DNA from: Vogesella margarita
GTDB taxonomy: Bacteria > Pseudomonadota > Gammaproteobacteria > Burkholderiales > Chromobacteriaceae
Assembly: GCF_028548475.1 (NCBI RefSeq)
Contig: NZ_JAQQLE010000001.1
Span: forward strand, 186,001 to 250,000
Length of the DNA stretch: 64,000 nt
Direction of reading: 5' to 3'
Shown: positions 49,147 through 58,849 of the stretch, in pieces
How positions within the stretch are numbered: the stretch's first letter is position 1
Layout: every line of letters starts with the position of its first letter
Notes under the pieces: model-generated
Seen by the model: only the letters and a program-made list of their open reading frames with translations
Databases searched by the model: none
Told to the model about the DNA's origin: nothing
Position numbers and translations under genes: made by a program

Positions 49147-49854
49147 ATGTCCCAACTCTTCCTGCTCAACAAGCCCTACGGCGTGATTTGCCAGTTTTCC
49201 GAGCACCCCTTGCATCCCACGCTCAAGTCCTGCGTCGCCGAGCCAGGCATCTACCCGGCCGGGCGGCTGGATACCGACAGCGAGGGCCTGCTGCTGCTGA
49301 CCGGCGACGGCGAGCTGCAGCACCGCATCAGCGACCCGCGCTGGAAACTGCCCAAGACCTACTGGGTACAGGTGGAAGGGCGGCCAGACGAGGACAAGCT
49401 GCAGGCGCTGCGCGACGGGGTCGACCTGGGCGACTTCGTTACCCGGCCGGCAGAGGTACGCGTGCTACCGGAAGCGCCGTCGCTGTGGGAGCGCAAGCCG
49501 CCGGTACGCTTTCGCAAGACGGTGCCGGACTGCTGGCTGGAAATCATCATCAGTGAGGGCAAGAACCGTCAGGTGCGGCGCATGACCGCCAAAGTCGGCC
49601 TGCCGACGCTGCGCCTGGTGCGCGTGGCCATCGGCCCGTGGCGGCTGGACGGGCTGCAGCCGGGCATGTTGCGCAGCGTCGAGGTGTCGATGGCCGACCT
49701 GCCGCGCACGCGAGTGGCGGCGCCGGCGCGCAAGGATGGCGTGAGCAAAAATTCCGCGGGCAAGCACCCCGCGAACCAGAACAGAACGCCGTCCGCCGCG
49801 CCGCAGGCCGTGTCCGCCCCGGCGCCGCGTTTCCGTTTCGCCAAGAAGAAGTAA
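49147..49854 (+). CDS. rluE: 23S rRNA pseudouridine synthase, RluE/RsuA family
   Basis: A 235-residue pseudouridine synthase of the RsuA/RluE/RluB group without an N-terminal S4 domain, which favours RluE (pseudouridine 2457 of 23S rRNA in E. coli). The catalytic Asp is in PAGRLDTDSEGLLLLTGDGELQHRISDPRWKLPKTYWVQV. The IIISEGKNRQVRRMTAKVGLPTLRLVRVAIGPWRL block is typical. The C-terminal 45 residues are a basic, low-complexity tail beyond the catalytic core. The ATG at 49147 starts MSQLFLLNKPYGV as in relatives. Confidence 0.93.
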   Translation: MSQLFLLNKPYGVICQFSEHPLHPTLKSCVAEPGIYPAGRLDTDSEGLLLLTGDGELQHRISDPRWKLPKTYWVQVEGRPDEDKLQALRDGVDLGDFVTRPAEVRVLPEAPSLWERKPPVRFRKTVPDCWLEIIISEGKNRQVRRMTAKVGLPTLRLVRVAIGPWRLDGLQPGMLRSVEVSMADLPRTRVAAPARKDGVSKNSAGKHPANQNRTPSAAPQAVSAPAPRFRFAKKK

Positions 49855-49908
49855 GGCCGCAGTAGTCATTCCTCTGTGCCGGGCTGCCGGCGCCAGCGAG
49901 GTGTCACG

Positions 49909-51672
49909 ATGCAGATTCCCGAGTACTACAACCCGGTGGCGCGCGAGATCGCGCAGGCGCTGGTGGACGGCTTCGACCGCCACTACCGGCTGTTCCGCAC
50001 CGTCAGCCAGCAGGCCAAGCCGCTGTTCGAGGCGGCCGACTGGCAGGGCGTGCAGAGGCTGGTGCGCGACCGCATCCAGTTCTACGACGAGCGCGTGCAC
50101 GAGACGGTGCAGCGGCTGAAGCACCAGTACCACGCCGACCTGCTGGATGACGAGATCTGGCAGCAGGCCAAGCTGTACTTCATCGGCCTGCTCACCAACC
50201 ACAAGCAGCCGGAGCTGGCCGAGACCTTCTTCAACTCGGTGTTCACCCGCATCCTGCACCGCGACTACTTCAACAACGATTTCATCTTCATCCGCCCGGC
50301 GATCTCGACCGAGTACATCGAGTCCGATCCGCCGAGCTACCGCAGCTACTACCCGGCACAGCGCGGTCTGCGCCGCGTGTTGCGCCAGATCGTCGCGGAT
50401 TTCGGCTGGCAACGGCCGTTTGCCAGTCTGGCGCGCGACCTGGCGCAGGTGATCCGCGCGGCGGACGAATTTTGCGGCCAACGTTGGCCGCAGGCCGAGG
50501 CGAACCTGCAGATCCAGCTGCTGTCCAGCGCCTTCTACCGCAACAAGAGCGCCTACCTCTTCGGCAAGGTGATCAACGGCGGGCAGGTCTACCCGTTCGC
50601 GGTGCCGGTGCTGCACGACGCCGACGGCCGGCTGTATCTGGACACCATCCTGCTGGAGCCGTGGCGTATCGGCGTGCTGTTCTCGTTCAGCCGCGCCTAC
50701 TTCATGGCCGACATGGAGGTGCCGTCCGGCTACGTGCAGTTTTTGCGCTCCATGCTGCCCACCAAGACCAAGGCCGAGCTGTACACCATGCTGGGGCTGC
50801 AGAAGCAGGGCAAGAACACCTTCTACCGCGACTTCATGCAGCACCTGCAGCACTCCGGCGACCAGTTCACGGTGGCGCCGGGCATCCGCGGGCTGGTGAT
50901 GCTGGTGTTCACCCTGCCGTCCTACCCCTACGTGTTCAAGCTGATCAAGGACGTGTTCGGCGGGCCGAAGGAGGTGGACCGCACCACGGTGAAGGCCAAG
51001 TACCAGCTGGTGAAGCGCCACGACCGGGTTGGCCGCATGGCGGATACGCTGGAGTTCTCCAACGTGGCCTTTCCCAAGGCGCGTTTCAGCGACGAGCTGC
51101 TGGACGAATTGCGCCGGCTGGCCACCAGCAGCATCGAGGAGGGCGAGGACAGTATCGTCATCAAGCACCTGTACATCGAGCGGCGCATGAAGCCCTTGAA
51201 CCTGTACCTGATGAACTGCGACGAGCAGGAGAAGGAGCGGGCGGTGCGCGAGTACGGCGACGCCATCCGCGATCTGGCGGCGGCCAACATCTTCCCGGGC
51301 GACATGCTGTTCAAGAACTTCGGCGTGACGCGCTACGGGCGGGTGATCTTCTACGACTACGACGAAATCGAGTACATGACCGACTGCCGCTTCCGCCGCA
51401 TTCCGCCGGCGCCGAACCCGGAAATGGAGATGTCCGGCGAGGTGTGGTACCCGGTGGCGCGCGGCGACGTGTTTCCGGAGGAGTTCGGCACCTTCCTGCT
51501 GGGCGATCCGCTGGTGCGGCGGGTGTTCCTCAAGTACCACCGCGAACTGCTGGACGTGGCGTTCTGGCAGCACAAGCAGCAGCGTATCCGCGACGGCTTC
51601 ATCGAGGACTTCTTTCCCTACCCGGTGGAACTGCGCTTCTGCCACCGCTACGGCGGAGCGGCGCGGGCATGA
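49909..51672 (+). CDS. aceK: Isocitrate dehydrogenase kinase/phosphatase
   Basis: AceK phosphorylates and dephosphorylates Icd to divert isocitrate into the glyoxylate bypass when cells grow on acetate or fatty acids. The 587-residue protein has the N-terminal regulatory domain (to about residue 310) and the C-terminal kinase-like domain. Visible blocks are [29 protein letters not shown] (ATP loop and lysine), [49 protein letters not shown] (catalytic Asp and metal sites) and [14 protein letters not shown] 49909 follows GCGAGGTGTCACG. The overlapping motif palindrome inside the gene reads F-C-G-Q-R-W-P-Q. Confidence 0.97.
   Translation: MQIPEYYNPVAREIAQALVDGFDRHYRLFRTVSQQAKPLFEAADWQGVQRLVRDRIQFYDERVHETVQRLKHQYHADLLDDEIWQQAKLYFIGLLTNHKQPELAETFFNSVFTRILHRDYFNNDFIFIRPAISTEYIESDPPSYRSYYPAQRGLRRVLRQIVADFGWQRPFASLARDLAQVIRAADEFCGQRWPQAEANLQIQLLSSAFYRNKSAYLFGKVINGGQVYPFAVPVLHDADGRLYLDTILLEPWRIGVLFSFSRAYFMADMEVPSGYVQFLRSMLPTKTKAELYTMLGLQKQGKNTFYRDFMQHLQHSGDQFTVAPGIRGLVMLVFTLPSYPYVFKLIKDVFGGPKEVDRTTVKAKYQLVKRHDRVGRMADTLEFSNVAFPKARFSDELLDELRRLATSSIEEGEDSIVIKHLYIERRMKPLNLYLMNCDEQEKERAVREYGDAIRDLAAANIFPGDMLFKNFGVTRYGRVIFYDYDEIEYMTDCRFRRIPPAPNPEMEMSGEVWYPVARGDVFPEEFGTFLLGDPLVRRVFLKYHRELLDVAFWQHKQQRIRDGFIEDFFPYPVELRFCHRYGGAARA
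50473..50492. repeat. Overlapping inverted motif pair inside aceK
   Basis: Reverse (50473-50485) and forward (50480-50492) copies of AACGTTGGCCGCA overlap to form a 20-bp perfect palindrome in the coding sequence. Confidence 0.85.
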
Positions 51673-51708
51673 AAAAACCGGGAGTTCAGCGCTCCCGGTT
51701 CTGTTTTG
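51672..51708. terminator. Bidirectional terminator after aceK
   Basis: AACCGGGAG (51676-51684) pairs with CTCCCGGTT (51692-51700), loop TTCAGCG. It is preceded by an A run and followed by CTGTTTT, so it also suits the convergent unknown gene. Confidence 0.8.
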
Positions 51709-51724
51709 ACCTTGTGCCTTGTGC

Positions 51725-52156
51725 CTATTGCGGCGTGCACTCGAGGTCCTGGAAGTAGGCGATCGGGCCTGCGCTGGTCAGGCCGATGTGAAAACAGCTG
51801 TCCTCCGCAAAAGTGACACCCAGGTTTTCGGTGGCGCGTACCACCTCGAACAGCACTTCGACTTCCTTGAAATATTTGGTAACACGGTCATTGCCGTCCA
51901 GCCATGCCAGGATGCGTTCCCGCTGCGGGTGTTCGCTTCCCAGGGTGAGCTGGCAATCGGAACAGCTGACCAGGCTGATTGCTGGTGGGATGGAAATATT
52001 CAGGCCGCCCAGCTCTTCGCGGACGAGTGCGGAAAATTGCGACAACTCCCGCATCGCGCGTTCGCGGATGCCTGAAAGAGGGAGGGCTTCGCCACCGTTG
52101 GGCGCCCCGAACAGGCGGGCCAGTGCGGATGTAACGGCGTAACCTTCTGCATGCAT
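51725..52156 (-). CDS. Conserved-looking protein of unknown function
   Basis: A 143-residue protein I do not recognise. It appears soluble: no signal peptide or membrane helix is visible. A helical N-terminal half (ALARLFGAPNGGEALPLSGIRERAMRELSQFSALVREELGG) leads into mixed sequence with a CxxC pair (VSCSDCQLTLGSEH) and LDGNDRVTKYFKEVEVLFEVVRATENLGVTFAEDSCFHIGLTSAGPIAYFQDLE. ATG 52156 is chosen because AGGAGGAA lies upstream on the minus strand; a GTG at 52210 would add 18 residues without a ribosome binding site. It lies between aceK and mutS, upstream-separated from mutS by 112 bases. Confidence 0.75.
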   Translation of the reverse strand: MHAEGYAVTSALARLFGAPNGGEALPLSGIRERAMRELSQFSALVREELGGLNISIPPAISLVSCSDCQLTLGSEHPQRERILAWLDGNDRVTKYFKEVEVLFEVVRATENLGVTFAEDSCFHIGLTSAGPIAYFQDLECTPQ

Positions 52157-52268
52157 GATATGGGGTTCCTCCTGTGGGACAGCGTTGATCGGGGGCTCAC
52201 TTGTCTGCACTGTATTTGCGGCAGATTCGTGTTTGTATTGTAGGCAACCGTATGCAGAATGCCTGACT

Positions 52269-54812
52269 TTATTTTGTCATTTTCTGCAGCTCGTACAGCA
52301 AGTCCAGCGCCTGCCGCGGCGTCAGGCTGTCGGTGTCGATATCGCGCAGCCGCTCCAGCGCCGGGTGCGGCTCGGCCTCCACTTCCACCACGCGCGGCGT
52401 GCTGAACAGGTCTGGCTGCTGGCTGGCGGCGGACTGGTTTTCCAGCTCGGCGAGATAGCGTTTTGCCTCGCGGATCACCTTGGGTGGCACGCCGGCCAGC
52501 TGTGCCACCGCCAGGCCATAACTCTGGCTGGCCGGGCCGTCTTCCACATGGTGCAGGAACACGATGCGGTCCTTGTGCTCCACCGCCGACAGGTGCACGT
52601 TGGCCACCGTGTTATAGCTGGCGGCAAGGCTGGTCAGCTCGAAGTAGTGGGTGGCGAACAGCGTGTAGGCGCGGTTCTTCTCGATCAGCGCCTTGGCAAT
52701 CGCCCACGCCAGCGCCAGGCCGTCGAAGGTGGAGGTGCCGCGGCCAACCTCGTCCATCAGCACCAGCGACTTGTCGGTCGCGTTGTTGAGGATGTTGGCG
52801 GTTTCGGTCATCTCCACCATGAAGGTCGAGCGCCCGCCGGCGAGGTCGTCGCTGGCGCCGATGCGGGTGAAGATGCGGTCGATCTGGCCGATGGTGGCGG
52901 CGTCGGCCGGCACGAAGCTGCCGATGTGCGCCATCAGGGTGATCAGCGCGTTCTGGCGCATATAGGTGGACTTGCCGCCCATGTTCGGGCCGGTGATCAA
53001 GAGCAGCTTGCGCTCGGCGGCGAGGCGGGTGTCGTTGGCGATGAAACGCTCCACCTCGGCTTCCACCACCGGGTGGCGGCCGGCGACGATGTCCAGCCGC
53101 GTCTCCGGTACGAACTGCGGCTCCACATAGTTGTGGGTCTCGGCGCGCTCGGCGAAGGCCGCCAGCACGTCCAGCCCGGCCACCGCCTGCGCGATCAGCT
53201 TCAGCTCGGCGATGTGCGGCGCCAGCTGGTCCAGCACCAGCTCGTACAGCTGCTTCTCCAGCGCCAGCGACTTGTCCTGCGCCGACAGCGCCTTGTCCTC
53301 GAAGGTCTTCAGCTCCGGCGTGATGTAGCGCTCGGCGTTCTTCAGCGTCTGGCGGCGACGGTAGTCTTCCGGCACGTTCACCGATTGCGCCTTCGACACC
53401 TCGATGTAGAAGCCGTGCACGCGGTTGAATTCCACCTTCAGCGTGCTGATGCCGGTGCGTTCCCGCTCGCGCGCCTCCAGCTGCAGCAGGAAGTCGCCAC
53501 AGTCGTTCTGGATCGCGCGCAGCTCGTCGAGGTCGGCATTGAGGCCATGGTTGATCACGCCGCCGTCGCGCAGGAAGGTGGCCGGCTCCGGCAGGATGGC
53601 GGTGCGCAGCAGGCTTTCCACCGGCGAATTGTCCGGCAGCAGCGTTGCCAGCTCGGCCAGGAGCGGCGCGTCCAGGCTTGCGGCCAACGTTTTGGCGCCG
53701 GTGAGCGCACTCAGCGAATCGCGCAGCGCGGCGAGGTCGCGCGGCCGGGCCGAGCGCAGCGCCACGCGCGCGGTGATGCGCTCGATGTCGGCCACCTCGC
53801 GCAGCTGCGCGTGGATGTCTGTGTGTACCGGCAGCAGCGCGCGCACCGCCTGCAGGCGGCGCGCCAGCTTGTCGTGGCGGCGGATCGGGTGGTGCAGCCA
53901 GTGGCGCAACAGGCGGCTGCCCATGCTGGTGGCGCAGCTGTCCAGCAGCGACGCCAGGGTGGGCGATGGCTCGCCGCGGATGGTCTCGGTCAGCTCCAGA
54001 TTGCGGCGGGTGGCGGCGTCCATGCGGATCAGCTCGCCGGCGTCCTCCACCGCCAGCTGCGCGATGTGCGCCGGGTTCACGCCTTGCGTGGACTTCACGT
54101 ATTCCAGCAGCGCGCCGGCGGCGCCCACCGCCACCGGCAGGGTGTCGGCGCCGAAGCCGGCCAGGTCGCGGGTGCCGAAGTGGCGGGTCAGCGCCAGCGT
54201 GGACGACTCGCTGTCGAACTGCCACGGCGGCAGCTTTTTCTTGGGCATCGCGATGGTGTCGAAGGCCGCGAGGCCGGTGTCGTCCGGGATCACCAGCTCG
54301 GCCGGCTTCAGCCGCTCCAGCTCGCTATGCAGTTCTTCCACACCGGGCTGCATGATCCTGAATTCGCCGCTGGCCAGCGACAGCCAGGCGAGGCCCAGCA
54401 CGCCCTTGTGCATATTGACGGCCAGCACCAGGTTGTCGCGCTTGTCGTCCAGCAGCGCGGCGTCGGTCAGCGTGCCGGGGGTGACGATGCGCACCACCTT
54501 GCGCTCCACCGGGCCCTTGCTGGTCGCCGGGTCGCCGATCTGCTCGGCGATGGCCACCGACTCGCCCATTTTCACCAGGCGCGCGAGATAACCCTCGGCC
54601 GCGTGGTAGGGGATGCCGGCCATCCTGATCGGGTTGCCGCCGCTGGCGCCGCGCGCGGTGAGGGTGATGTCCAGCAGCCGCGACGCTTTCTCGGCGTCGT
54701 CGTAGAACAGCTCGTAGAAGTCGCCCATGCGGTAGAACAGCAGCTTGTCGGCGTGTTCGCGTTTCAGGGCGAGATACTGCTGCATCATCGGCGTGTGCTG
54801 GGGTGTGGTCAT
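52269..54812 (-). CDS. mutS: DNA mismatch repair protein MutS
   Basis: MutS recognises mismatches and small loops and starts methyl-directed or MutL-dependent repair. The 847-residue protein has the mismatch-binding Phe-x-Glu loop in [29 protein letters not shown], the connector and lever domains, and the ATPase domain with Walker [14 protein letters not shown] (from residue 608). [22 protein letters not shown] and ATHYFELT follow. The start ATG 54812 gives the family N-terminus ([17 protein letters not shown]). A 13-bp motif copy lies inside and another lies 24 bases upstream of the start. Confidence 0.98.
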   Translation of the reverse strand: MTTPQHTPMMQQYLALKREHADKLLFYRMGDFYELFYDDAEKASRLLDITLTARGASGGNPIRMAGIPYHAAEGYLARLVKMGESVAIAEQIGDPATSKGPVERKVVRIVTPGTLTDAALLDDKRDNLVLAVNMHKGVLGLAWLSLASGEFRIMQPGVEELHSELERLKPAELVIPDDTGLAAFDTIAMPKKKLPPWQFDSESSTLALTRHFGTRDLAGFGADTLPVAVGAAGALLEYVKSTQGVNPAHIAQLAVEDAGELIRMDAATRRNLELTETIRGEPSPTLASLLDSCATSMGSRLLRHWLHHPIRRHDKLARRLQAVRALLPVHTDIHAQLREVADIERITARVALRSARPRDLAALRDSLSALTGAKTLAASLDAPLLAELATLLPDNSPVESLLRTAILPEPATFLRDGGVINHGLNADLDELRAIQNDCGDFLLQLEARERERTGISTLKVEFNRVHGFYIEVSKAQSVNVPEDYRRRQTLKNAERYITPELKTFEDKALSAQDKSLALEKQLYELVLDQLAPHIAELKLIAQAVAGLDVLAAFAERAETHNYVEPQFVPETRLDIVAGRHPVVEAEVERFIANDTRLAAERKLLLITGPNMGGKSTYMRQNALITLMAHIGSFVPADAATIGQIDRIFTRIGASDDLAGGRSTFMVEMTETANILNNATDKSLVLMDEVGRGTSTFDGLALAWAIAKALIEKNRAYTLFATHYFELTSLAASYNTVANVHLSAVEHKDRIVFLHHVEDGPASQSYGLAVAQLAGVPPKVIREAKRYLAELENQSAASQQPDLFSTPRVVEVEAEPHPALERLRDIDTDSLTPRQALDLLYELQKMTK
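53679..53691 (-). repeat. 13-bp motif copy in mutS, AACG variant
   Basis: On the gene's own (minus) strand it is AACGTTGGCCGCA, read as K-T-L-A-A-S. Confidence 0.85.
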
Positions 54813-54835
54813 CAGGCTGTCCGTCGGAGGTAAAA

Positions 54836-54848
54836 AAGGTTGGCCGCA
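54836..54848 (+). repeat. 13-bp motif copy just upstream of mutS
   Basis: Exact AAGGTTGGCCGCA in the 97-base gap between mutS and the GGDEF gene. Confidence 0.85.
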
Positions 54849-54909
54849 ATAGGCAACGCCCCGACTGGCGGGGCGCGGCAAGGTATTTTACGGGATGTGA
54901 CCGGTGTCG

Positions 54910-56766
54910 TCACGGCGGGTCGGCGCTGAGCGCGACGGCGCGGTGGCGGCCGGCGGCCTTGGCCGCGTACAGCGCGCTGTCGGCGCGGGCGAGCAGGGTG
55001 CGGCTGTCGTCGTCGGCCTGCAGGCAGGCGACACCGATGGAGCAGGTGATGGCGAGGATGTGGTGCCCGCTCTGGATGCGCAGCTCGCTGATGTCGTCGA
55101 TGATGCGCTCGGCCAGGTCCAGCGCCTCGTGCAGCCCCAGCCCCGGCAGCAGCAGGCAGAACTCCTCGCCGCCGATGCGGCCGGCGACGTCGCTCTCGCG
55201 CAGCACCTCTTCCAGCGCGTCGCCCAGCGCGGCCAGCACCAGATCGCCGGCGTGGTGGCCGTGGTGGTCGTTGATCTGCTTGAAGTGATCGAGGTCCAGC
55301 ATCAGCACCGACAGCGGCGCGTGCTGCACCTGCGCCAGCTGCAGCTGGGTTTCCAGCCGCGCCAGCAGGGTCGGGCGGTTGAACAGGCCGGTCAGCGCGT
55401 CGATGGTGGCCTGCTGCTCCAGGATGCGCTGCAGCGCCTTGCGCTGGCTGATGTCGCGCGCCGAGCCCCAGATCACCGGCTGGCCGTCCAGCATCAGGCG
55501 GCGGGCGCTGACCTCGACCTCGAGCAGGGTGCCGTCCTTGGTGCGGTTGATACTTTCGAAGGTCTCGCCGTCCTCACCGGTGGCGGCCAGCCGCTGGCGG
55601 ATGCTTTGCGGCGTGCTGCCGGGCACCACCTGCCACAGGTGCATGTGCAGCAGCTCGTCCAGGCTGTAGCCCAGCATCTGGCACAGGCTGTCGCTGGCCT
55701 CCAGAAAGCGGCCGTTCATGTCGATGATGGACAGGCCGTCGGCGGCGTTCTGCAGGATGGCGCGGTACCACTGACTGCGGCTATCCAGCTGGCGGTGGAT
55801 GGTCTGGTTTTCCAGCAGCAGCGCGAGCAGGCGCGCGGTGTCTTCGAGGATGGTGATCGCCTGCGGCGTCGGCGCCAGCGGCGTGCGGTGGTAGACGGCG
55901 AAGCTGCCGTGCACGGTGCCCTTGCTGTCGATCAGCGGCTCGGACCAGCAGCTGCCCAGCTCGAAGCGCGCCGCCAGCTCGCGGTACGGTGCCCAGTTCG
56001 GGTGCAGTTGCAGGTTCTCCGCTACCACCCGTTTCGCGTGCCACACCGCTGCGCCGCAGCTGCCGACCATCGGGCCGGGGGCGAGGCCGACCAGGCGCTG
56101 CTGATAGGCGCCGGGCAGCGACGGCCCGGCCACCGGCTGCAGGCGGCCGCGCGAATCCAGCAGCAGGATGGAACAGCGCCACTCCGGCAGCGCCTGCTCG
56201 ATCTGCTGCACCACGGTGCGCAACAGGGTGTCCAGCGGCGTGCCCTGCGCGTTCTGGCGCAGGATGTCGCTGTGCAGCTGCTGCCAGTGCTGGCGCCTGG
56301 CCTGTTTCTCGTGCTGTTGCAGCTGCGCGAGCTCGGCGCCGGCGCGTTCGATGAAGGGCTGCAGCAGTGCCGGAAGCTCCGGCGCGAAGAAGTCGGGGCG
56401 CGCATCCAGCAGCGCCAGGTGGCCGAGGCAGTGTGCCTCGTCGTCCAGCAGCGGCCAGGCGAGGCAGCTCTGCCACGCCTGCTGGCTGGTGTCGGGCAGG
56501 CATTGGCGCAGGCCGCGCCCGAGCAGCAGCGGCTGGCGGTTGTCGAACTGGCAGTTGCAGGGCAGTGGGTGCGACGTGTCGCCGGCGTCGTTGGCAAACA
56601 GCAGCCGCAGCTGGCGGTGCGGGCCGTTGCTGCGCTGCGACAGCAGCACGCGCTCGGCACCGGTCAGGCTGGCGAGCTGGCTGACCAGTTGTTGCAGGTA
56701 CTTTTTGCCGATGCAGCTGGCGCTGTGCCGTAGCAGGGCATCGCGGATGTGATGGGGGTCGGGCAT
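54910..56766 (-). CDS. Diguanylate cyclase with GAF-GAF-PAS sensors (GGDEF)
   Basis: A 618-residue signalling protein that should make cyclic di-GMP. Two GAF-like domains (about 15-150 and 170-320) precede a PAS/PAC unit (about 335-450, YRAILQNAADGLSIIDMNGRFLEASDSLCQMLGYSLDEL). The C-terminal GGDEF domain starts near 455 (DALTGLFNRPTLLARLE). The active-site motif is GGEEF at 532-536, preceded by MLDLDHFKQINDHHGHHAGD, so catalysis is probably intact. No membrane segments are present, which implies sensing of a cytoplasmic signal. There is no recognisable I-site RxxD immediately before GGEEF (ESDVAGRIGGEEF). It is divergent from the gbsR-cydAB operon. Confidence 0.93.
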   Translation of the reverse strand: MPDPHHIRDALLRHSASCIGKKYLQQLVSQLASLTGAERVLLSQRSNGPHRQLRLLFANDAGDTSHPLPCNCQFDNRQPLLLGRGLRQCLPDTSQQAWQSCLAWPLLDDEAHCLGHLALLDARPDFFAPELPALLQPFIERAGAELAQLQQHEKQARRQHWQQLHSDILRQNAQGTPLDTLLRTVVQQIEQALPEWRCSILLLDSRGRLQPVAGPSLPGAYQQRLVGLAPGPMVGSCGAAVWHAKRVVAENLQLHPNWAPYRELAARFELGSCWSEPLIDSKGTVHGSFAVYHRTPLAPTPQAITILEDTARLLALLLENQTIHRQLDSRSQWYRAILQNAADGLSIIDMNGRFLEASDSLCQMLGYSLDELLHMHLWQVVPGSTPQSIRQRLAATGEDGETFESINRTKDGTLLEVEVSARRLMLDGQPVIWGSARDISQRKALQRILEQQATIDALTGLFNRPTLLARLETQLQLAQVQHAPLSVLMLDLDHFKQINDHHGHHAGDLVLAALGDALEEVLRESDVAGRIGGEEFCLLLPGLGLHEALDLAERIIDDISELRIQSGHHILAITCSIGVACLQADDDSRTLLARADSALYAAKAAGRHRAVALSADPP

Positions 56767-56866
56767 GACTGGCGCGCTCGGTGCGTATCCATTCCAGTAT
56801 GCGACTTAGTTCCGGCTTGCGGAAGCAATGAATGGTGGCGGTGTCCAGTGCCGCGCGCGCTGTGGT

Positions 56867-56905
56867 TTGACAAGCATTATTTTCAGAGTCTATGATCCAT
56901 ATCAA
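56867..56905 (+). promoter_or_regulatory. gbsR-cydAB promoter with overlapping FNR/Anr-like box
   Basis: TTGACA (56867-56872) and TATGAT (56891-56896) with an 18-base spacer form a strong sigma-70 promoter. ATGATCCATATCAA (56892-56905) matches the FNR consensus TTGAT-N4-ATCAA at 9 of 10 positions and overlaps the -10 and start region, a position expected for repression. Confidence 0.6.
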
Positions 56906-56907
56906 AC

Positions 56908-56925
56908 TTTCAGAAATTACTGAAA
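56908..56925. promoter_or_regulatory. Palindromic operator candidate upstream of the gbsR-type gene
   Basis: TTTCAG and CTGAAA are perfect half-sites around a 6-base spacer, directly downstream of the proposed transcription start and 13 bases before the start codon. This fits autoregulation by the encoded repressor. Confidence 0.5.
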
Positions 56926-56938
56926 ACTGGAAAACAAC

Positions 56939-57508
56939 ATGAACCTGCCACCCCTGATTCAATCCTTCGTGCTGCATTTCGGCGAAATGGGCAGCCACTG
57001 GGGCATCAACCGCACCGTGGGCCAGATCTACGCCTTGCTGTACGTATCCGACAAACCGCTGAACGCCGACGATATCGTGGAGGCCATCGGCTGTTCGCGC
57101 TCCAATACCAGCATGGCGCTGAAAGAGCTGCAGGCCTGGCGCCTGGTCAAGCTGCAGCACCTGCCGGGCGACCGCCGCGAGTATTTCTCCACCCCGGAAG
57201 ACGTGTGGGCGATCTTCAAGACCCTGGCCGAGGAGCGGCAGAAGCGCGAGGTGGAGCCGACGCTGACCATGCTGCGCGGCGCGATCATGGAAACACCATC
57301 CGGCGACGCCGAGCGCCACGCGCAGGCGCGCATGAACGAGATGTACCAGCTGATCGAGCTGGTGACCAAGTGGTTCGCCGACATCCGCGACATGGACGTG
57401 GAGACGCTGCAGAAGCTGATGAAGCTGGGCAGCCAGGTGCAGAAGGTGTTGCAGTTCACGCAGAGCATCGGCCGCCTGACCGGCCGCGACAGCGGCAAGG
57501 AGGCATAG
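56939..57508 (+). CDS. GbsR/MarR-family transcriptional regulator of the cyd operon
   Basis: A 189-residue winged-helix regulator of the GbsR branch of the MarR superfamily. It shows IQSFVLHFGEMGSHWGINRTVGQIYALLYVSDKPLNADDIVEAIGCSRSNTSMALKELQAWRLVKLQHLPGDRREYFSTPEDVWAIF, followed by a long C-terminal helical region. Some relatives regulate osmoprotectant genes; this one lies three bases ahead of cydA in the same transcript, so it most likely controls the oxidase. The signal is unknown. The start ATG 56939 follows GGAAAAC. Confidence 0.88.
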   Translation: MNLPPLIQSFVLHFGEMGSHWGINRTVGQIYALLYVSDKPLNADDIVEAIGCSRSNTSMALKELQAWRLVKLQHLPGDRREYFSTPEDVWAIFKTLAEERQKREVEPTLTMLRGAIMETPSGDAERHAQARMNEMYQLIELVTKWFADIRDMDVETLQKLMKLGSQVQKVLQFTQSIGRLTGRDSGKEA

Positions 57509-57511
57509 ATC

Positions 57512-58849
57512 ATGGAGTCGTTCGATCCCGTCATCCTGGCGCGCATCCAGTTTGCGGCCAACATCAGTTTCCACATCCTGTTTCCCACCATCAGCATCGC
57601 CATGGGCTGGGTGCTGCTGTACTTCAAGACCCGCTTCAACCGCAGCGGCGACGAGGCGTGGATGGACGCCTACGGTTTCTGGGTGAAGATCTTCGCGCTC
57701 ACCTTTGCGCTGGGCGTGGTCACCGGCATCACCATGAGCTTCCAGTTCGGCACCAACTGGCCGGGCTATATGCAGCATGTCGGCAATGTGGCCGGGCCGC
57801 TGCTGGCCTACGAGGTGCTGACTGCGTTTTTCCTGGAGGCCACCTTCCTCGGCATCATGCTGTTCGGTCGCTCGCGGGTGAGCAACCGCGTGCACACGCT
57901 GGCTACCTTCCTGGTGGCGTTCGGCACCACGGTGTCGGCGTTCTGGATCATCGCGCTGAATTCCTGGATGCAGACCCCGGCCGGGGTGGAGGTCATTGCC
58001 GGCAAGGTGCACGTGCAGAGCTGGCTGGGGGTGATCTTCAACCCGTCGATGCCTTATCGACTCAGCCACATGCTGCTGGCGTCCGGCCTGACCGTGGCCT
58101 TCCTGGTGGCCGGGGTGTCGGCCTACCGCTGGCTGCGCGGCGATCGTGCCGCCAGCGTGCGCGCGGCGCTCAAGACCGGCGTCACGTTGGCCGCAGTGCT
58201 GATCCCGCTGCAGATTCTGGTCGGCGACGCGCACGGGCTGAATACCTTCCACCACCAGCCGGCCAAGCTGGCGGCGATCGAAGGCGTGTGGCACACCGAG
58301 CGTGGTGCGCCCTTGTTGCTGTTCGCGCTGCCGGACGAGGCGACGCAAAGCAACCGCTTCGAGGTTGGCATTCCCAAGCTGGCCAGCCTGATCATCACCC
58401 ATCAGCCGGACGGCGAAATCCGCGGCCTGAACGAGTTTGCCGGCGCACACCCGCCGGTGGCCAAGGTGTTCTGGAGCTTCCGCGTGATGGTGGCGGTGGG
58501 CGTGGCGATGCTGTTGGCCAGCTGGCTGGCAGCGTGGCAATTGCGCCGCCGCGGCGAACCGGCGCCGTGGCTGAGTCGCGTGCTGGTGGCGATGACCTTT
58601 TCCGGCTGGGTGGCCACGCTGGCCGGCTGGTTCGTTACCGAAATCGGCCGCCAGCCGTGGCTGGTCACCGGCATCCTGCGCACCGCCGATGCGGCCTCCA
58701 GCGTGGGCGGCGGCATGATCCTGTCCACCTTGCTGATGTACCTTGCGCTCTATGTGGTGCTGCTGGTGAGCTACGTGTCGGTGGTGTTTTACCTCGCGAA
58801 GAAGGCCGGCACGCCGGCTGCGGCCAACCTTGAAGGAGTATCGGCATGA
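57512..58849 (+). CDS. cydA: Cytochrome bd ubiquinol oxidase subunit I, short Q-loop (cyanide-insensitive type)
   Basis: CydA carries the haems and quinol site of a terminal oxidase that reduces O2 to water without proton pumping. The 445-residue protein is shorter than E. coli CydA (522), as expected for the short Q-loop, CioA-like form. Haem ligand H21 (NISFHILFP) corresponds to E. coli H19, and H186 (RLSHMLLASG) matches E. coli H186. GRQPW is present near residue 390. About nine membrane helices are visible. The ATG follows AAGGAGG. The stop overlaps the cydB start (ATGA), and a 13-bp motif copy lies near the 3' end. Confidence 0.96.
   Translation: MESFDPVILARIQFAANISFHILFPTISIAMGWVLLYFKTRFNRSGDEAWMDAYGFWVKIFALTFALGVVTGITMSFQFGTNWPGYMQHVGNVAGPLLAYEVLTAFFLEATFLGIMLFGRSRVSNRVHTLATFLVAFGTTVSAFWIIALNSWMQTPAGVEVIAGKVHVQSWLGVIFNPSMPYRLSHMLLASGLTVAFLVAGVSAYRWLRGDRAASVRAALKTGVTLAAVLIPLQILVGDAHGLNTFHHQPAKLAAIEGVWHTERGAPLLLFALPDEATQSNRFEVGIPKLASLIITHQPDGEIRGLNEFAGAHPPVAKVFWSFRVMVAVGVAMLLASWLAAWQLRRRGEPAPWLSRVLVAMTFSGWVATLAGWFVTEIGRQPWLVTGILRTADAASSVGGGMILSTLLMYLALYVVLLVSYVSVVFYLAKKAGTPAAANLEGVSA
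58819..58831 (-). repeat. 13-bp motif copy, reverse, at the 3' end of cydA
   Basis: Exact reverse complement of AAGGTTGGCCGCA, read as A-A-N-L-E-G, close to the ribosome binding site of cydB. Confidence 0.85.
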
